Shown: one piece after another, positions 1-8,501 of the stretch
Position numbering within the stretch: the stretch's first letter is position 1
Layout: each line of letters opens with the position of its first letter
From: Methylobacterium gregans
GTDB lineage: Bacteria > Pseudomonadota > Alphaproteobacteria > Rhizobiales > Beijerinckiaceae
Direction of reading: 5' to 3'
Assembly (NCBI RefSeq): GCF_022179245.1
Contig: NZ_BPQM01000092.1
Coordinates: forward strand, 1 to 64,000
DNA length: 64,000 nt
Program-made: the position numbers and the translations under genes
The notes under the pieces: generated by a model
What the model saw: only the letters and a program-made list of their open reading frames with translations
What the model was told of the DNA's origin: nothing
The model's database searches: none

Positions 1-2
1 CC

Positions 3-662
3 TGGGCCGGCACGGTGCTGGGCATCGGCTACCGCTCCTCGGTGCACCACGACATCGAGGGCTCGATCGGCGTGCCCCTGGTGGCGCTCGCCCGCACGGC
101 GGGCCAGGTCACGGCCAACCTCAACACGCCTGAGAAGGTCAGCGTGGGCCTGACCCAGGCGATCAACCCGGTCACCCGTGTCAATCTCGGCTTCGAGTGG
201 GACAACTGGAGCCGGCTCGGCAATGTCGGCATCGTCTCGCGCACGCTCGGCGTGCCGGTGAGCAACCTGCCGCTCGACTACAAGGACGGCTACACCTACT
301 CGATCGGTGCCGAGTACGACTGGTCGCCGAACTTCACGCTGCGCGGCGGCTTCGCCTACGAACTCTCGCCGATCGTCTTCGCCAACCGCTCGGCCCGCTT
401 GCCGGACGGCGACCGCTACATCGCCTCGATCGGCGCGAGCTACCGCTGGAACGAGAAGCTGACGCTCAACCTCGCGTACTCGCACTTCTTCCTCGACCGC
501 AACCGGATCCTCTCCGGCCCGGGCCGCGACTACAACGTCGGCAACATCGCCTTCGCGGGCTACACCGATGCCAGCGCCGACGTCGTCTCGGTGGGCTTCC
601 GCTACGTCTTCGGCGAGCCGGCGCGGCCTGCCGTGCCCGCGCCGCTGGTGCGCAAGTACTGA
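3..662 (+). CDS. Outer membrane transport protein, FadL/OmpP1 family (C-terminal part)
   Basis: The reading frame is open from the first bases of the window, so the start lies upstream and only about 219 C-terminal residues are present. They show the alternating polar/hydrophobic strands of an outer membrane beta-barrel, including repeated patterns such as YSIGAEYDWSPNFTLRGG and YIASIGASYRWNEKLTLNL, and the protein approaches its end with a barrel strand (VVSVGFRYVFG) typical of this class. The spacing of strands and the phrase NLAYSHFFLD resemble FadL/TodX-type channels, which carry long-chain fatty acids or other hydrophobic compounds across the outer membrane. A hydrophobic-substrate channel next to PHA synthase is plausible company but not evidence of a shared pathway. 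Family assignment is from pattern recognition; the N-terminal hatch domain is not visible. Confidence 0.75.
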   Translation, partial: WAGTVLGIGYRSSVHHDIEGSIGVPLVALARTAGQVTANLNTPEKVSVGLTQAINPVTRVNLGFEWDNWSRLGNVGIVSRTLGVPVSNLPLDYKDGYTYSIGAEYDWSPNFTLRGGFAYELSPIVFANRSARLPDGDRYIASIGASYRWNEKLTLNLAYSHFFLDRNRILSGPGRDYNVGNIAFAGYTDASADVVSVGFRYVFGEPARPAVPAPLVRKY

Positions 663-679
663 GGCGGGAGGTCCAGGGA

Positions 680-820
680 TCCCCAAGGGCCAAGGCCCTT
701 GGGCGGGGTCCCGGGGCGCGCAGCCCCGAATTCGGCTTCCGGACCTGGCCATGCCGGGTCCGGAAGCCGACAGCAGGGCTCTGCCCTGCACCCGCCAAAG
801 GTCTCGACCTTTGGAATCCG
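680..820. repeat. Intergenic cluster of palindromes (REP-like), copy 1
   Basis: The gap between the FadL-like gene and phaC is a string of perfect inverted repeats: CCCAAGGGC/GCCCTTGGG (682-703), GGGGC/GCCCC (714-727), GGCTTCCGGACC/GGTCCGGAAGCC (734-768), GCAGGGC/GCCCTGC (773-789) and CCAAAGGTC/GACCTTTGG (795-814). The last two, with their spacing and flank, recur almost unchanged at 55501-55550. The two neighbouring genes converge here, so the hairpins may also end transcription from both sides. The layout is that of a dispersed intergenic repeat rather than a single terminator. Confidence 0.8.
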
Positions 821-839
821 GAACTCTCCGAGCCCGACC

Positions 840-2678
840 TCAGGACTTGATGCGCACGTAGGTGCCGGGCGCGGGTCCGAGGGAGGGCAGGGCGCCTTCG
901 CCCGGCACGCGGGCCGGCACCCGCTCCGGCGCCTGGGCCTCCAGCCAGGAGAACCAGTAGGGCCACCACGAGCCCTTGTTCTCAGTTGCCGCCGCGATCC
1001 AGTCCTCGAGCCGCCCCCGCGCCGGCCCGCCGGTCCAGAAGCCGTATTTCGGCTTGGCGGGCGGGTTCACCACGCCCGCGATGTGGCCGGAGCCCGCCAG
1101 CACGTAGTCGACCGGGCCGCCGAACTTGGACGAGCCCTCGAAGACCGAGAGCGCGGGGGCGATGTGGTCCTCGCGCGTGGCGAGGTTGAAGACCGGCACC
1201 TTCACCCGGCTCAAGTCGAGCCGCACGTTGCCGAGCACCATCTTCCCCTTGGCGAGTGCGTTCTCCAGGTAGCAGTTGCGCAGGTAGAAGGCGTGGTTAG
1301 CCGCCGGCATCCGGGTGGCGTCGGAGTTCCAGTACAGAAGGTCGAAGGCGGCCGGCGGCTTGCCCTTGACGTAGTTGTTGACGACGTAGGACCAGATCAG
1401 GTCGTTGGGCCTCAGCATATTGAAGGCGTTGGCCATGCGGGCGCCGTCGAGATAGCCGCGCTCGGCCATGCGGGCCTCGATCTGCCGGATCTGCGCCTCG
1501 TCGGCGAAGACCTTGAGATCGCCCGCGTGGGTGAAGTCGACCTGGGTGGTCAGGAGCGTCGCGCTCTTGATCCGCGTGTTGCCGGTGGCGGCCTGATAGG
1601 CCAGCGTCACGCCGAGCAGGGTGCCGCCGACGCAGTAGCCGGCCGCCGCAACCTCGCGCTCGCCGGTCGCCGCGCCGATCGCGTCGATCGCCGCCTCGAT
1701 CCCCTCGCGCATGTAACTCTCGAAGTCCTTGTCCGCGTGCCGCGCATCCGGGTTGACCCAGGAGATGCAGAACACCGTCAGGCCCTGATCGACCATCCAC
1801 TTGATGAAGCTCTTCTGCGGATTGAGGTCGAGAATATAGAACTTGTTGATCCAGGGCGGCACGATCAGGAACGGGCGCTTCAGCACTGTCTCGGTCGAGG
1901 GCGCGTACTGGATCAGCTCGATCAGGTCGTTGCGGAACACCACCGCGCCCGGGCTGACCGCGACGTTGCGGCCGACCTCGAAGCTCGTGGAATCCGACTG
2001 GCGCACCCTGAGCTCGCCCTGGCCCGCCTCGATGTCCTCCTGGAGCATCTGGAGGCCGCGCACGAGGTTGGCGCCGTTCTCGGCGAAGGTCTGCCGGATC
2101 AGCTCGGGGTTGGTCAGCACGAAGTTCGAGGGCGAGAGCGCGCTCGTGATCTGGCGCAGGTAGAACTGCGCCTTGTGACGGGTCGCCTCGTCGAGGCCCT
2201 CGGCCTGATCCACCAGATCCTCGGACCAGCGCACGAGGATGAGATAGGCCTGCTTGATGAAGTCGAAATAGGGGTTCTGCGTCCAATCGGCGTGGGCGAA
2301 GCGCGGGTCCTTCGGCTCCGGGGCGGCGACCGGCGGCGCGGGGCTGCCCTGGAGACGCACGAGCGTGGAGCCCCAGAGGCTGACGAAGGCGTCGCCCAGC
2401 TTCGTCTGCGCCTCGATGCTCTTCTGCGGATCGGAGAGCCAGTGCTCGGCGACGGTGCCGAGCGCCCGGCTCATCTCCTTCAGCTCGTCCGAGCCGCCCG
2501 CGCCCGCCTCCGCGGGTTTGAGAAACTGCGAGACGTTGCGGCCCATCGTCTCGACGAACTGGCCGGCATTGCGCGCCAGCGCCTCGAAATCGGGCACCTG
2601 CGGCGGCGGCGTGTGGGGGCTCGTCACGCGTGCGTCACTCCCTGTTGTCGCCGTCTCCCGCGAGACGGGTCGGCCCAT
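840..2678 (-). CDS. phaC: Class I poly(3-hydroxyalkanoate) polymerase PhaC
   Basis: PHA synthase polymerises (R)-3-hydroxybutyryl-CoA into polyhydroxybutyrate on the surface of carbon-storage granules. The 612-residue product has the length of class I enzymes. It has a variable N-terminal region, the conserved N-terminal domain (WTQNPYFDFIKQAYL), then an alpha/beta hydrolase core with the lipase-like box GYCVGG holding the catalytic cysteine (about residue 349). The catalytic Asp lies in ATREDHIAP and the His in GSGHIAGVVNPP, and the conserved PPWINKFYILDL segment is present. The start is uncertain: the first Met is used here, but the conserved part begins only around residue 28, and an internal GTG near residue 18 is possible. 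It is divergent from a lipoprotein gene with about 100 bp between them. Serine-cycle methylotrophs of this group make PHB, and the acetyl-CoA branch of the cycle feeds it. Confidence 0.96.
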   Translation of the reverse strand: MGRPVSRETATTGSDARVTSPHTPPPQVPDFEALARNAGQFVETMGRNVSQFLKPAEAGAGGSDELKEMSRALGTVAEHWLSDPQKSIEAQTKLGDAFVSLWGSTLVRLQGSPAPPVAAPEPKDPRFAHADWTQNPYFDFIKQAYLILVRWSEDLVDQAEGLDEATRHKAQFYLRQITSALSPSNFVLTNPELIRQTFAENGANLVRGLQMLQEDIEAGQGELRVRQSDSTSFEVGRNVAVSPGAVVFRNDLIELIQYAPSTETVLKRPFLIVPPWINKFYILDLNPQKSFIKWMVDQGLTVFCISWVNPDARHADKDFESYMREGIEAAIDAIGAATGEREVAAAGYCVGGTLLGVTLAYQAATGNTRIKSATLLTTQVDFTHAGDLKVFADEAQIRQIEARMAERGYLDGARMANAFNMLRPNDLIWSYVVNNYVKGKPPAAFDLLYWNSDATRMPAANHAFYLRNCYLENALAKGKMVLGNVRLDLSRVKVPVFNLATREDHIAPALSVFEGSSKFGGPVDYVLAGSGHIAGVVNPPAKPKYGFWTGGPARGRLEDWIAAATENKGSWWPYWFSWLEAQAPERVPARVPGEGALPSLGPAPGTYVRIKS

Positions 2679-2776
2679 TGTCCCGACGCATCGGGCGGAG
2701 CCTCGTTTCCGACAAATTAAGGCGCGACCCGGAGATTCCGCCAGACCGATCGAGCCGCGACCGCTACATCTCCAGC

Positions 2777-3139
2777 ATGTTCTCGCTCAGCACGCCCTCG
2801 CCGCCTCGCCTCGCCGTCCTCGTGCTCGTCCTCGCGCCCCTCATGGCGGCAGGCGGCTGCTCGGGCGATGTCGGTGGGCTGCGCAGCCTCGGCATCACTG
2901 GCACGGCGCCGAAGGCGCCCGACGCACCCGCCTTCGTGACCGAAACGCGCCGGGAGGGCGCCGATTTCCTGCCGGTCGGCGTCTCGGCAGCACCGCGGCC
3001 GGTGCGGGCGAAATCGGCGGAGGGCCAGAAGACGCTGGAAGCCGAGCTGGAGGGCGCCCGCAGCCGCAACGTCGCCCGCGGCCGGGCGGCCGAGAGCGCC
3101 GGCAAGGCCGTCAACCCGGCGGCCCCTCCCGCACAGTAA
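2777..3139 (+). CDS. Small putative lipoprotein, function unknown
   Basis: A 120-residue product starting at ATG 2777 has a basic/hydrophobic leader (LAVLVLVLAPLMAAGGC) ending in a lipobox-like cysteine near residue 25. It therefore looks like an exported, lipidated protein. The mature part is polar and alanine/arginine-rich with no motif I recognise. Its C-terminal half (EGQKTLEAELEGARSRN) looks helical. The frame extends upstream to 2630, but that part overlaps the 5' end of phaC and has no signal sequence, so the internal ATG fits better. It sits alone between divergent phaC and the aminotransferase gene downstream. Confidence 0.6.
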   Translation: MFSLSTPSPPRLAVLVLVLAPLMAAGGCSGDVGGLRSLGITGTAPKAPDAPAFVTETRREGADFLPVGVSAAPRPVRAKSAEGQKTLEAELEGARSRNVARGRAAESAGKAVNPAAPPAQ

Positions 3140-3269
3140 CGGGGCCACAGCCCAGTCACAGCCGCGTCACAGCCGCCTTTTCGGGGTCGGCGAACCGGAG
3201 CCTTCCGTGTTAAGGAGGCCGTTCGCGTCCCCGGCAACCCTCGAAACGCCAGTCCCGGGACCGTGCGCG

Positions 3270-4499
3270 ATGGACACCGCCATGACCGACTTTCACCGCA
3301 TCAAGCGCCTGCCCCCCTACGTCTTCGAGCAGGTGAACCGGATCAAGGCCGCCGCCCGCGCCAACGGCGCCGACATCATCGATCTCGGCATGGGCAACCC
3401 CGACCTCGACGCGCCGAAGCACGTCATCGCCAAGCTGATCGAGACCGCCGGGCGCCCGCGCACCGACCGCTACTCGGCCTCCAAGGGCATCGCGGGCCTG
3501 CGCCGGGCTCAGGCCAATTACTACCAGCGCCGCTTCGGCGTCTCGCTGAACCCGGACACGCAGGTGGTGGCCACGCTCGGCTCCAAGGAGGGCTTCGCCA
3601 ACATGGCGCAGGCCATCACGGCGCCGGGCGACGTGGTGCTGGTGCCGAACCCGAGCTACCCGATCCACGCCTTCGGCTTCCTGATGGCGGGCGGCGTGAT
3701 CCGCTCGGTCCCGGCCGAGCCGACGCCCGCGATGTTCCCGGCCCTCGAGAAGGCGGTGCAGCACTCGATCCCGAAGCCCGTCGCGCTCGTGGTCTGCTAT
3801 CCGTCGAACCCGACCGCCTACGTGGCGGGGCTGGATTTCTACAGGGACCTCGTCGCCTTCGCGAAGAAGCACGAGCTGATCCTGCTCTCGGATCTCGCCT
3901 ACGCCGAGGTCTATTTCGACGGCGAGCCGCCGCCCTCCGTGCTGCAGGTGCCGGGCGCGATCGACTGCACGGTCGAGTTCACCTCGCTCTCGAAGACCTA
4001 CTCGATGGCGGGCTGGCGCATGGGCTTCGCGGTGGGCAACGAGCGCCTGCTGGCCGCGCTCACCCGGGTGAAATCCTACCTCGATTACGGCGCCTTCACG
4101 CCGATCCAGGTGGCGGCGAGCGCCGCGCTCAACGGGCCGGACGACTGCATCAACGAGATGCGGGCGATCTACCGGAAGCGCCGCGACGCGCTGGTGGACT
4201 CCTTCGGCAAGGCCGGCTGGAAGATCCCGGCCCCGGCGGCCTCCATGTTCGCCTGGGTGCCGATCCCCGAGAAGTATCGCGAACTCGGCAGCCTGGAATT
4301 CTCCAAGCTCCTGCTCGAGAAGTCCGACGTCGCGGTCGCTCCGGGCATCGGTTTCGGCGAGTACGGCGACGACTACGTCCGCATCGCGCTGGTCGAGAAC
4401 GAGCAGCGCATCCGGCAGGCGGCGCGCAACATCCGGCGCTTCTTCGACAACGCCGACAAGACCCTGCACAACGTCGTGCCGATGGCCAAGGCCGGCTGA
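3270..4499 (+). CDS. Class I/II aminotransferase, AlaC-like
   Basis: This is a PLP-dependent fold-type I aminotransferase of 409 residues. The N-terminal stretch (FHRIKRLPPYVFEQVN), SMGNPD-like LGMGNPDLDAP, GSKEGFANMAQA, VPNPSYPIH and the PLP-lysine motif SLSKTYSMAGWR (Lys near residue 242) are all in place. These features most resemble the glutamate-pyruvate aminotransferase AlaC. Many databases label such proteins LL-diaminopimelate aminotransferase, and the sequence alone does not decide the substrate. ATG 3270 is chosen; ATG 3282 four codons on is equally good. The ORF runs further upstream, but without conserved sequence. The gene stands alone, followed by a GC-rich hairpin. Confidence 0.85.
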   Translation: MDTAMTDFHRIKRLPPYVFEQVNRIKAAARANGADIIDLGMGNPDLDAPKHVIAKLIETAGRPRTDRYSASKGIAGLRRAQANYYQRRFGVSLNPDTQVVATLGSKEGFANMAQAITAPGDVVLVPNPSYPIHAFGFLMAGGVIRSVPAEPTPAMFPALEKAVQHSIPKPVALVVCYPSNPTAYVAGLDFYRDLVAFAKKHELILLSDLAYAEVYFDGEPPPSVLQVPGAIDCTVEFTSLSKTYSMAGWRMGFAVGNERLLAALTRVKSYLDYGAFTPIQVAASAALNGPDDCINEMRAIYRKRRDALVDSFGKAGWKIPAPAASMFAWVPIPEKYRELGSLEFSKLLLEKSDVAVAPGIGFGEYGDDYVRIALVENEQRIRQAARNIRRFFDNADKTLHNVVPMAKAG

Positions 4500-4527
4500 G
4501 GCCTCGCCCGCAGTCCGGCCGTTGTCG

Positions 4528-4545
4528 CGGCCGGGCACCCGGCCG
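4528..4545 (+). terminator. GC-rich hairpin after the aminotransferase gene
   Basis: CGGCCGGG and CCCGGCCG form a perfect 8-bp stem with a 2-nt spacer 29 bp after the stop codon. No T-tract follows, so this is at best a weak intrinsic terminator or a 3'-end stabilising structure. Confidence 0.35.
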
Positions 4546-4669
4546 TGTGGCGGCCGGGCGACAGGGACCGCCAAAGCCGCGCGCGGGGCGGCGCCCGAGC
4601 TTGTCCGGGGCGCCGCGCTGGGCAAGGGTCTCCCCGAGGGGTCCTCAGTTTTTCGCGTCCGAGGGGTGC

Positions 4670-4885
4670 ATGCGCCGCCTGAACCTGCCCGCCGCCCTGC
4701 TCGCCGCCCTCGCGCTCGCGGCGGCCGGCGCCTGCGCGCCGAACCCGATCGTCGCCCGCGACCCGATTCCCGCGCCGGGCCCGCAGGACGCCTTCGCCTG
4801 CAAGTCGCGCCCGCTGCCGCTCAACGCCTTCATGACCAACTGCGACCCGGTCGCGCCCGAGCCGGTGCTGCGCTCGAAGGGCTGA
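4670..4885 (+). CDS. Small putative lipoprotein (71 aa)
   Basis: ATG 4670 is preceded by a purine-rich GAGGGG at 4661 and opens a 71-codon frame. The product begins MRRLNLPAALLAALALAAAG and continues ACAPNPI, a classic lipoprotein signal with the lipobox cysteine near residue 22. The remainder is proline-rich and contains two further cysteines (FACKSR and NCDPVAP) that could pair in the periplasm. It lies in the gap between the aminotransferase and moaB. No family recognised. Confidence 0.6.
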   Translation: MRRLNLPAALLAALALAAAGACAPNPIVARDPIPAPGPQDAFACKSRPLPLNAFMTNCDPVAPEPVLRSKG

Positions 4886-4966
4886 GCCGGTTCTCGGCCG
4901 GAGGCATCCTGACGCGCGCGCCCGGAGGCCCATATGGAGGCCCGGCGCGCAGACAGGATCCGAGCC

Positions 4967-5518
4967 ATGGCCAGCGAGACGCACGACCGCAGCTTCATTC
5001 CCCTCGGCATCGCGGTGCTGACCGTGTCGGACACCCGCAGCCTCGCGGACGACCGCTCCGGCGACACCCTGAGCCAGCGCCTCACCGAGGCCGGCCACCG
5101 ACTCGCCGACCGCGCCATCGTCACCGATGACGTCCCGGCGATCCGCGCCAAGGTCGAGGCCTGGACCCGCGATCCCGGCATCGACGTGGTGATCACCACG
5201 GGCGGCACGGGCTTCACCGGCCGCGACGTCACCCCGGAAGCCGTAGAACCGCTGTTCGAGAAGCGCATGGACGGCTTCTCGGCGGTGTTCCACCGCATCT
5301 CCTACGACAAGATCGGCACCTCGACCCTGCAGTCGCGGGCGACCGCGGGGGTGGCACGCTCCACCTTCATCTTCGCCCTGCCGGGCTCTCCCGGCGCCTG
5401 CCGCGACGCCTGGGACGGGATCCTGGCCCAGCAGCTCGACTACCGGCACAAGCCCTGCAACTTCGTGGAGATCCTGCCGCGGCTCGACGAGCACCTGCGG
5501 CGGGGCGCGTCCGCGTAG
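4967..5518 (+). CDS. moaB: Molybdenum cofactor biosynthesis protein MoaB
   Basis: The 183-residue product is a MoaB/MogA-type protein of molybdopterin biosynthesis, where family members adenylylate molybdopterin before molybdenum insertion (the role of MoaB itself is less uniform than that of MogA). The core runs GIAVLTVSDTRS, DDRSGDTLSQRL, then the MPT-binding TTGGTGFTGRDVTPEAV, and ends with ALPGSPGACRDAWDGIL. ATG 4967 is chosen because conserved sequence begins about 14 residues later. An in-frame ATG at 4934 would add 11 unconserved residues. The gene converges with the next one, with 4 bp between stops. Molybdoenzymes such as formate dehydrogenase are important to methylotrophs, but none lies nearby. 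Confidence 0.92.
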   Translation: MASETHDRSFIPLGIAVLTVSDTRSLADDRSGDTLSQRLTEAGHRLADRAIVTDDVPAIRAKVEAWTRDPGIDVVITTGGTGFTGRDVTPEAVEPLFEKRMDGFSAVFHRISYDKIGTSTLQSRATAGVARSTFIFALPGSPGACRDAWDGILAQQLDYRHKPCNFVEILPRLDEHLRRGASA

Positions 5519-5522
5519 AGGG

Positions 5523-6044
5523 TCAGCCCCGCTCGATCCGGGCGCTCAGCCGCCGCGGCATGAGCCGCGGCGCGAAGACCGGGCCGGCCAGCAGCTTGTC
5601 CCGGCGGACGAGATCGCCGGCCCTGGCCCGGGCCACGCCCATCACGCCCTCGCCGCGGGCGACCAGCCGCATCGGCAGGCCCGCATGCGGCCGGCGCAGG
5701 CGCGCCAGAGCCGTCCCGGGACGGGCCGTGCCGATGAAGCGGTCGAGGGTCCGGATCCAGCCCTCGGCCGGCACGTCCCCCGCCTCCAGGCACAGCACCC
5801 AGTCGCGCCGGGCCACGCGCGCGCCCGCCGTCCAGGGCCCCTCCCTGCCCGGAAGCACCACGAGCGTCGCGCCCGTGGCCTCGGCCACCGTCGCGACCCC
5901 CTCGTGCGCCGTGTCGGCGACGATCACCGCGTCGCCGACCAGGCCGGCCGCCACCCCGGCGACGAGTGCGCTCAGGGTGTCGGCAAGCTGGTCGATCGCG
6001 TCGGGCCCGTCGGGCCGGGCGATGTAGGTCACCGCGGAAAGCAT
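5523..6044 (-). CDS. Putative glycosyltransferase-like protein (GT-A fold fragment)
   Basis: A 173-residue product from ATG 6044 (a longer frame to 6146 lacks conserved sequence). After an N-terminal VTYIARPDG strand it has alternating beta strands (DAVIVADTA, ATLVVLPG) and the phrase RRDWVLCLEAGDVPAEGWI. That phrase looks like the acceptor/DxD strand of family 2 glycosyltransferases (typically W-x-L-x-L-D-A-D). The canonical Asp-x-Asp is replaced by Glu-Ala-Gly-Asp, and the protein is about half normal length, so activity is doubtful. It could be a diverged single-domain GT-A protein of unknown role. It converges with moaB and has no obvious partner. Confidence 0.5.
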   Translation of the reverse strand: MLSAVTYIARPDGPDAIDQLADTLSALVAGVAAGLVGDAVIVADTAHEGVATVAEATGATLVVLPGREGPWTAGARVARRDWVLCLEAGDVPAEGWIRTLDRFIGTARPGTALARLRRPHAGLPMRLVARGEGVMGVARARAGDLVRRDKLLAGPVFAPRLMPRRLSARIERG

Positions 6045-6218
6045 GCGCGCCGATAACCGATTTTGGCAACAAAGAAACCCTCTAGCCCGGCCGTTGGCGC
6101 GACCGATCCCTGTTGCGGAAGCTGACGGCGGGTCATTGCCTAACAAACAGGCGCTGCCCGCGCTCGTGTTCGCTCTATGTTCCTGATGGACACCGCGGAG
6201 TGGAGGGACGAGGCAGCG

Positions 6219-7322
6219 ATGACGACAGGTCAGGACGGGGCGGAGGCGCGGCGGCTCGCGACCTCCGCGGTGCCGGCCGAGGGGCGCCGCGGCCGGGGCG
6301 CGACCGCCAACCCGAGCGGGCGCTTCGAGGCCGCCGCGCGGGTCCGCTTCGACGACGGCTGGGGGGAGTTGGAGACGTCACGCCCGCGGACGGAGGTGAC
6401 GCGGGAGCGGACGGCCCGGATCCTGACCCGCAACGACTCGCCCGACATCCCCTTCGACCGCTCGATCAATCCGTATCGCGGCTGCGAGCACGGCTGCATC
6501 TACTGCTTCGCCCGGCCGAACCACGCCTATGTCGGGCTCTCGCCGGGCCTTGATTTCGAGACGCGGCTCTTCGCCAAGCCCGACGCCGCGCGCCTCTTGG
6601 CCCGCGAGCTCTCCGCCCCCGGCTACCGGCCGGCCACGATCGCGCTCGGCACCGCGACCGACCCGTACCAGCCGATCGAGCGGGAGCACCGCATCACACG
6701 GGACGTGCTGGAGGTGCTGGCGCGCTTCCGCCACCCGGTCGGGATCGTCACGAAATCGAACCTCGTCACCCGCGACGGCGACATCCTGGCCGACATGGCG
6801 CGGGAGCGCCTCGTCAAGGTCGGGATCTCGATCACCACGCTCGACCCGGTGCTCGCCCGCCGCATGGAGCCGCGCGCCCCCCATCCAGAGAAGCGCCTGG
6901 AGGCGATCCGGCGCCTGAGCGCGGCCGGCGTGCCCGTGATGGTGTTGGTGGCGCCCGTGATCCCGACGCTGAACGACCACGAGATCGAGGGGATCCTCGC
7001 CGCCGCCCGGGAGGCCGGGGCGGTGGAGGCGAGCCACGTCCTGCTGCGCCTGCCGCACGAGCTGAAGGACCTCGTGGCCGACTGGTTCGCCGAGCACTAT
7101 CCGGGCCGGCAGGCGCACGCGTTCTCGCTGGTGGCGCAGTCCCGCGGCGGCCGGGCCTACGACGCGACCTTCGGGCGGCGGATGACCGGGCAGGGCGCCT
7201 ACGCGGCCCTGATCGCGCAGCGCATGCACCTCGCCAAGACCCGGCTCGGCTATCGGACGGAGAGCCTGAAGCTGAACGCGGCGGCCTTCACGGTCCCGGG
7301 CACGCAGCTCGCACTGTTCTGA
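6219..7322 (+). CDS. PA0069-family radical SAM protein (spore photoproduct lyase-like)
   Basis: The product is a radical SAM enzyme of about 367 residues. After a basic GRGATANPSGRFE segment typical of the PA0069 family comes NPYRGCEHGCIYCFARP. Its CX3CX2C cysteines hold the 4Fe-4S cluster that cleaves S-adenosylmethionine. Further on are ALGTATDPYQPIE, TKSNLVTRD and VLVAPVIPTLND, all usual for this subgroup, which is related to spore photoproduct lyase but is found in non-sporulating bacteria and has no established substrate. I place the start at ATG 6219, which has GAGG upstream at good spacing; ATGs at 6177 and 6186 are also in frame. The convergent rnhB begins only 5 bp past the stop. Confidence 0.85.
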   Translation: MTTGQDGAEARRLATSAVPAEGRRGRGATANPSGRFEAAARVRFDDGWGELETSRPRTEVTRERTARILTRNDSPDIPFDRSINPYRGCEHGCIYCFARPNHAYVGLSPGLDFETRLFAKPDAARLLARELSAPGYRPATIALGTATDPYQPIEREHRITRDVLEVLARFRHPVGIVTKSNLVTRDGDILADMARERLVKVGISITTLDPVLARRMEPRAPHPEKRLEAIRRLSAAGVPVMVLVAPVIPTLNDHEIEGILAAAREAGAVEASHVLLRLPHELKDLVADWFAEHYPGRQAHAFSLVAQSRGGRAYDATFGRRMTGQGAYAALIAQRMHLAKTRLGYRTESLKLNAAAFTVPGTQLALF

Positions 7323-7326
7323 GGAA

Positions 7327-7923
7327 TCAGGCGAAGCCTCGGGTGAAGGTGAGGCGGTGGTGCGGGCTCCGGCCCCGCGCCGCGAGCCCCGCCCGATGCA
7401 GGGCGGTCCCGTAGCCGACATTGCGCTCCCAGCCGTAATCCGGGTGGCGGCGGGCAAGGCGGCGCATGAGGGCGTCCCGCACCGTCTTGGCGACGATCGA
7501 GGCGGCGGCGATCTGCGGCACGAGCCGGTCGCCGCCGATCACGGCGCGGCAGGGCAGGGGCAGTCCCGGCACCGGGTCGCGCCCGTCGACCAGCACGGGC
7601 GCGTCGAGGCCGAGGCGCAGCACCGCGCGGCGCATGGCGTCGAGGGTCGCGACGCGCACGTTCAGACGATCGATCAGCGCCCGCGAGCCCGCCGCCACCG
7701 CGACCCGCCCGTGCTCCCGGATCAGGGGCGTGAGATGCTGCCGCAGGGCCTCCGGGACACGCTTGCTGTCGTCGAGCCGCGCCAGCAGGTCGCCGGGCAG
7801 GGCGGCGGGGTCGAACCAGACCGCCGCGACCACCACGGGGCCGCAGAGAGCGCCGCGTCCGACCTCGTCGCAGCCGATCGCGGCCGGATATCGGGCGGCC
7901 TTGGCCGGGTCGAAGGGGGGCAT
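7327..7923 (-). CDS. rnhB: Ribonuclease HII
   Basis: RNase HII removes ribonucleotides from DNA and RNA in RNA-DNA hybrids. The 198-residue product begins MPPFDPAKAARYPAAIGCDE. It carries the family motif CDEVGRGALCGPVV, whose Asp-Glu pair starts the catalytic site, followed by DDSKRVPE, the VDGRDP strand and AASIVAKTVRD. The C-terminal HPDYGWERNVGYGT matches the substrate-recognition end of the family. ATG 7923 is preferred over the in-frame start at 8019, because the extra 32 residues are arginine/alanine-rich and unconserved. Confidence 0.93.
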   Translation of the reverse strand: MPPFDPAKAARYPAAIGCDEVGRGALCGPVVVAAVWFDPAALPGDLLARLDDSKRVPEALRQHLTPLIREHGRVAVAAGSRALIDRLNVRVATLDAMRRAVLRLGLDAPVLVDGRDPVPGLPLPCRAVIGGDRLVPQIAAASIVAKTVRDALMRRLARRHPDYGWERNVGYGTALHRAGLAARGRSPHHRLTFTRGFA

Positions 7924-8160
7924 GGCGGCATCCTGCGTCGCGGGCGTGATACGCGATCGCGGCGCACGACGGAACGCCGGATCCCGTCCCGTGCGATCAG
8001 ACGGTGCGAGAGCGTTCACGGGCGCGGGGCGGGCTCGACGCCCGCGGATTCACACCCTGCCCAGGCCGCGAGCCTTCCGCGATCGGAGGCCCATGACTTC
8101 GTTGAACGCGCCGCGTGGCAAAACGCGGGTGCGCAGGGTACTGGACCTTGGCTAAAAAGA

Positions 8161-8400
8161 TGAAGCTACGAATGCTTGACCAAGACCGGATAATGCAGCC
8201 GTTTATTCTGTGCCGTATGCTTTCTGACAATCCCACCCACAACTCATAAGCGAACGAAATTTCACGTATTGACGGCGAAAACACGATCACTTAACGCCGC
8301 CATACACAACCATCGCTTCGTAGTAAACCCGAATAATATCGACCTTTAGTTGAAAGACATGGAATTTTCACCTCAAAGTAGAAAAGATCGTCTCAATTCA
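8161..8400. other. Low-GC intergenic patch
   Basis: The 480-bp gap between rnhB and the next gene contains a 240-bp block with 103 G/C by hand count (about 43%), against roughly 70% in the flanks. It holds several A/T runs (for example TTTAGTTGAAAG and AATTTTCACC) but no convincing ORF with a ribosome binding site, no clear direct repeats and no tRNA-like structure. It may hold the promoter of the 8502 gene or be a relic of inserted DNA. Confidence 0.6.
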
Positions 8401-8501
8401 ACAGGCACGACACGCCCTGCCTGGGGGCCCGGCACCGTTGCCATCCACGACGGGCCTGCGGGCACCGTGGGCCCCCGCTTCCCACAGCACCGAGCGACGG
8501 C

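Noticed and set aside
699..2720. Open frame of 673 codons opposite phaC
   Set aside because: It is the shadow of phaC, with low-complexity Arg/Val/Leu/Glu content and no family resemblance.
7997..8290. 97-codon minus-strand frame in the low-GC gap
   Set aside because: The first third reads as a protein but the rest is Arg/Pro/Ser-rich; there is no clear ribosome binding site and no recognisable domain. I treat the region as non-coding.
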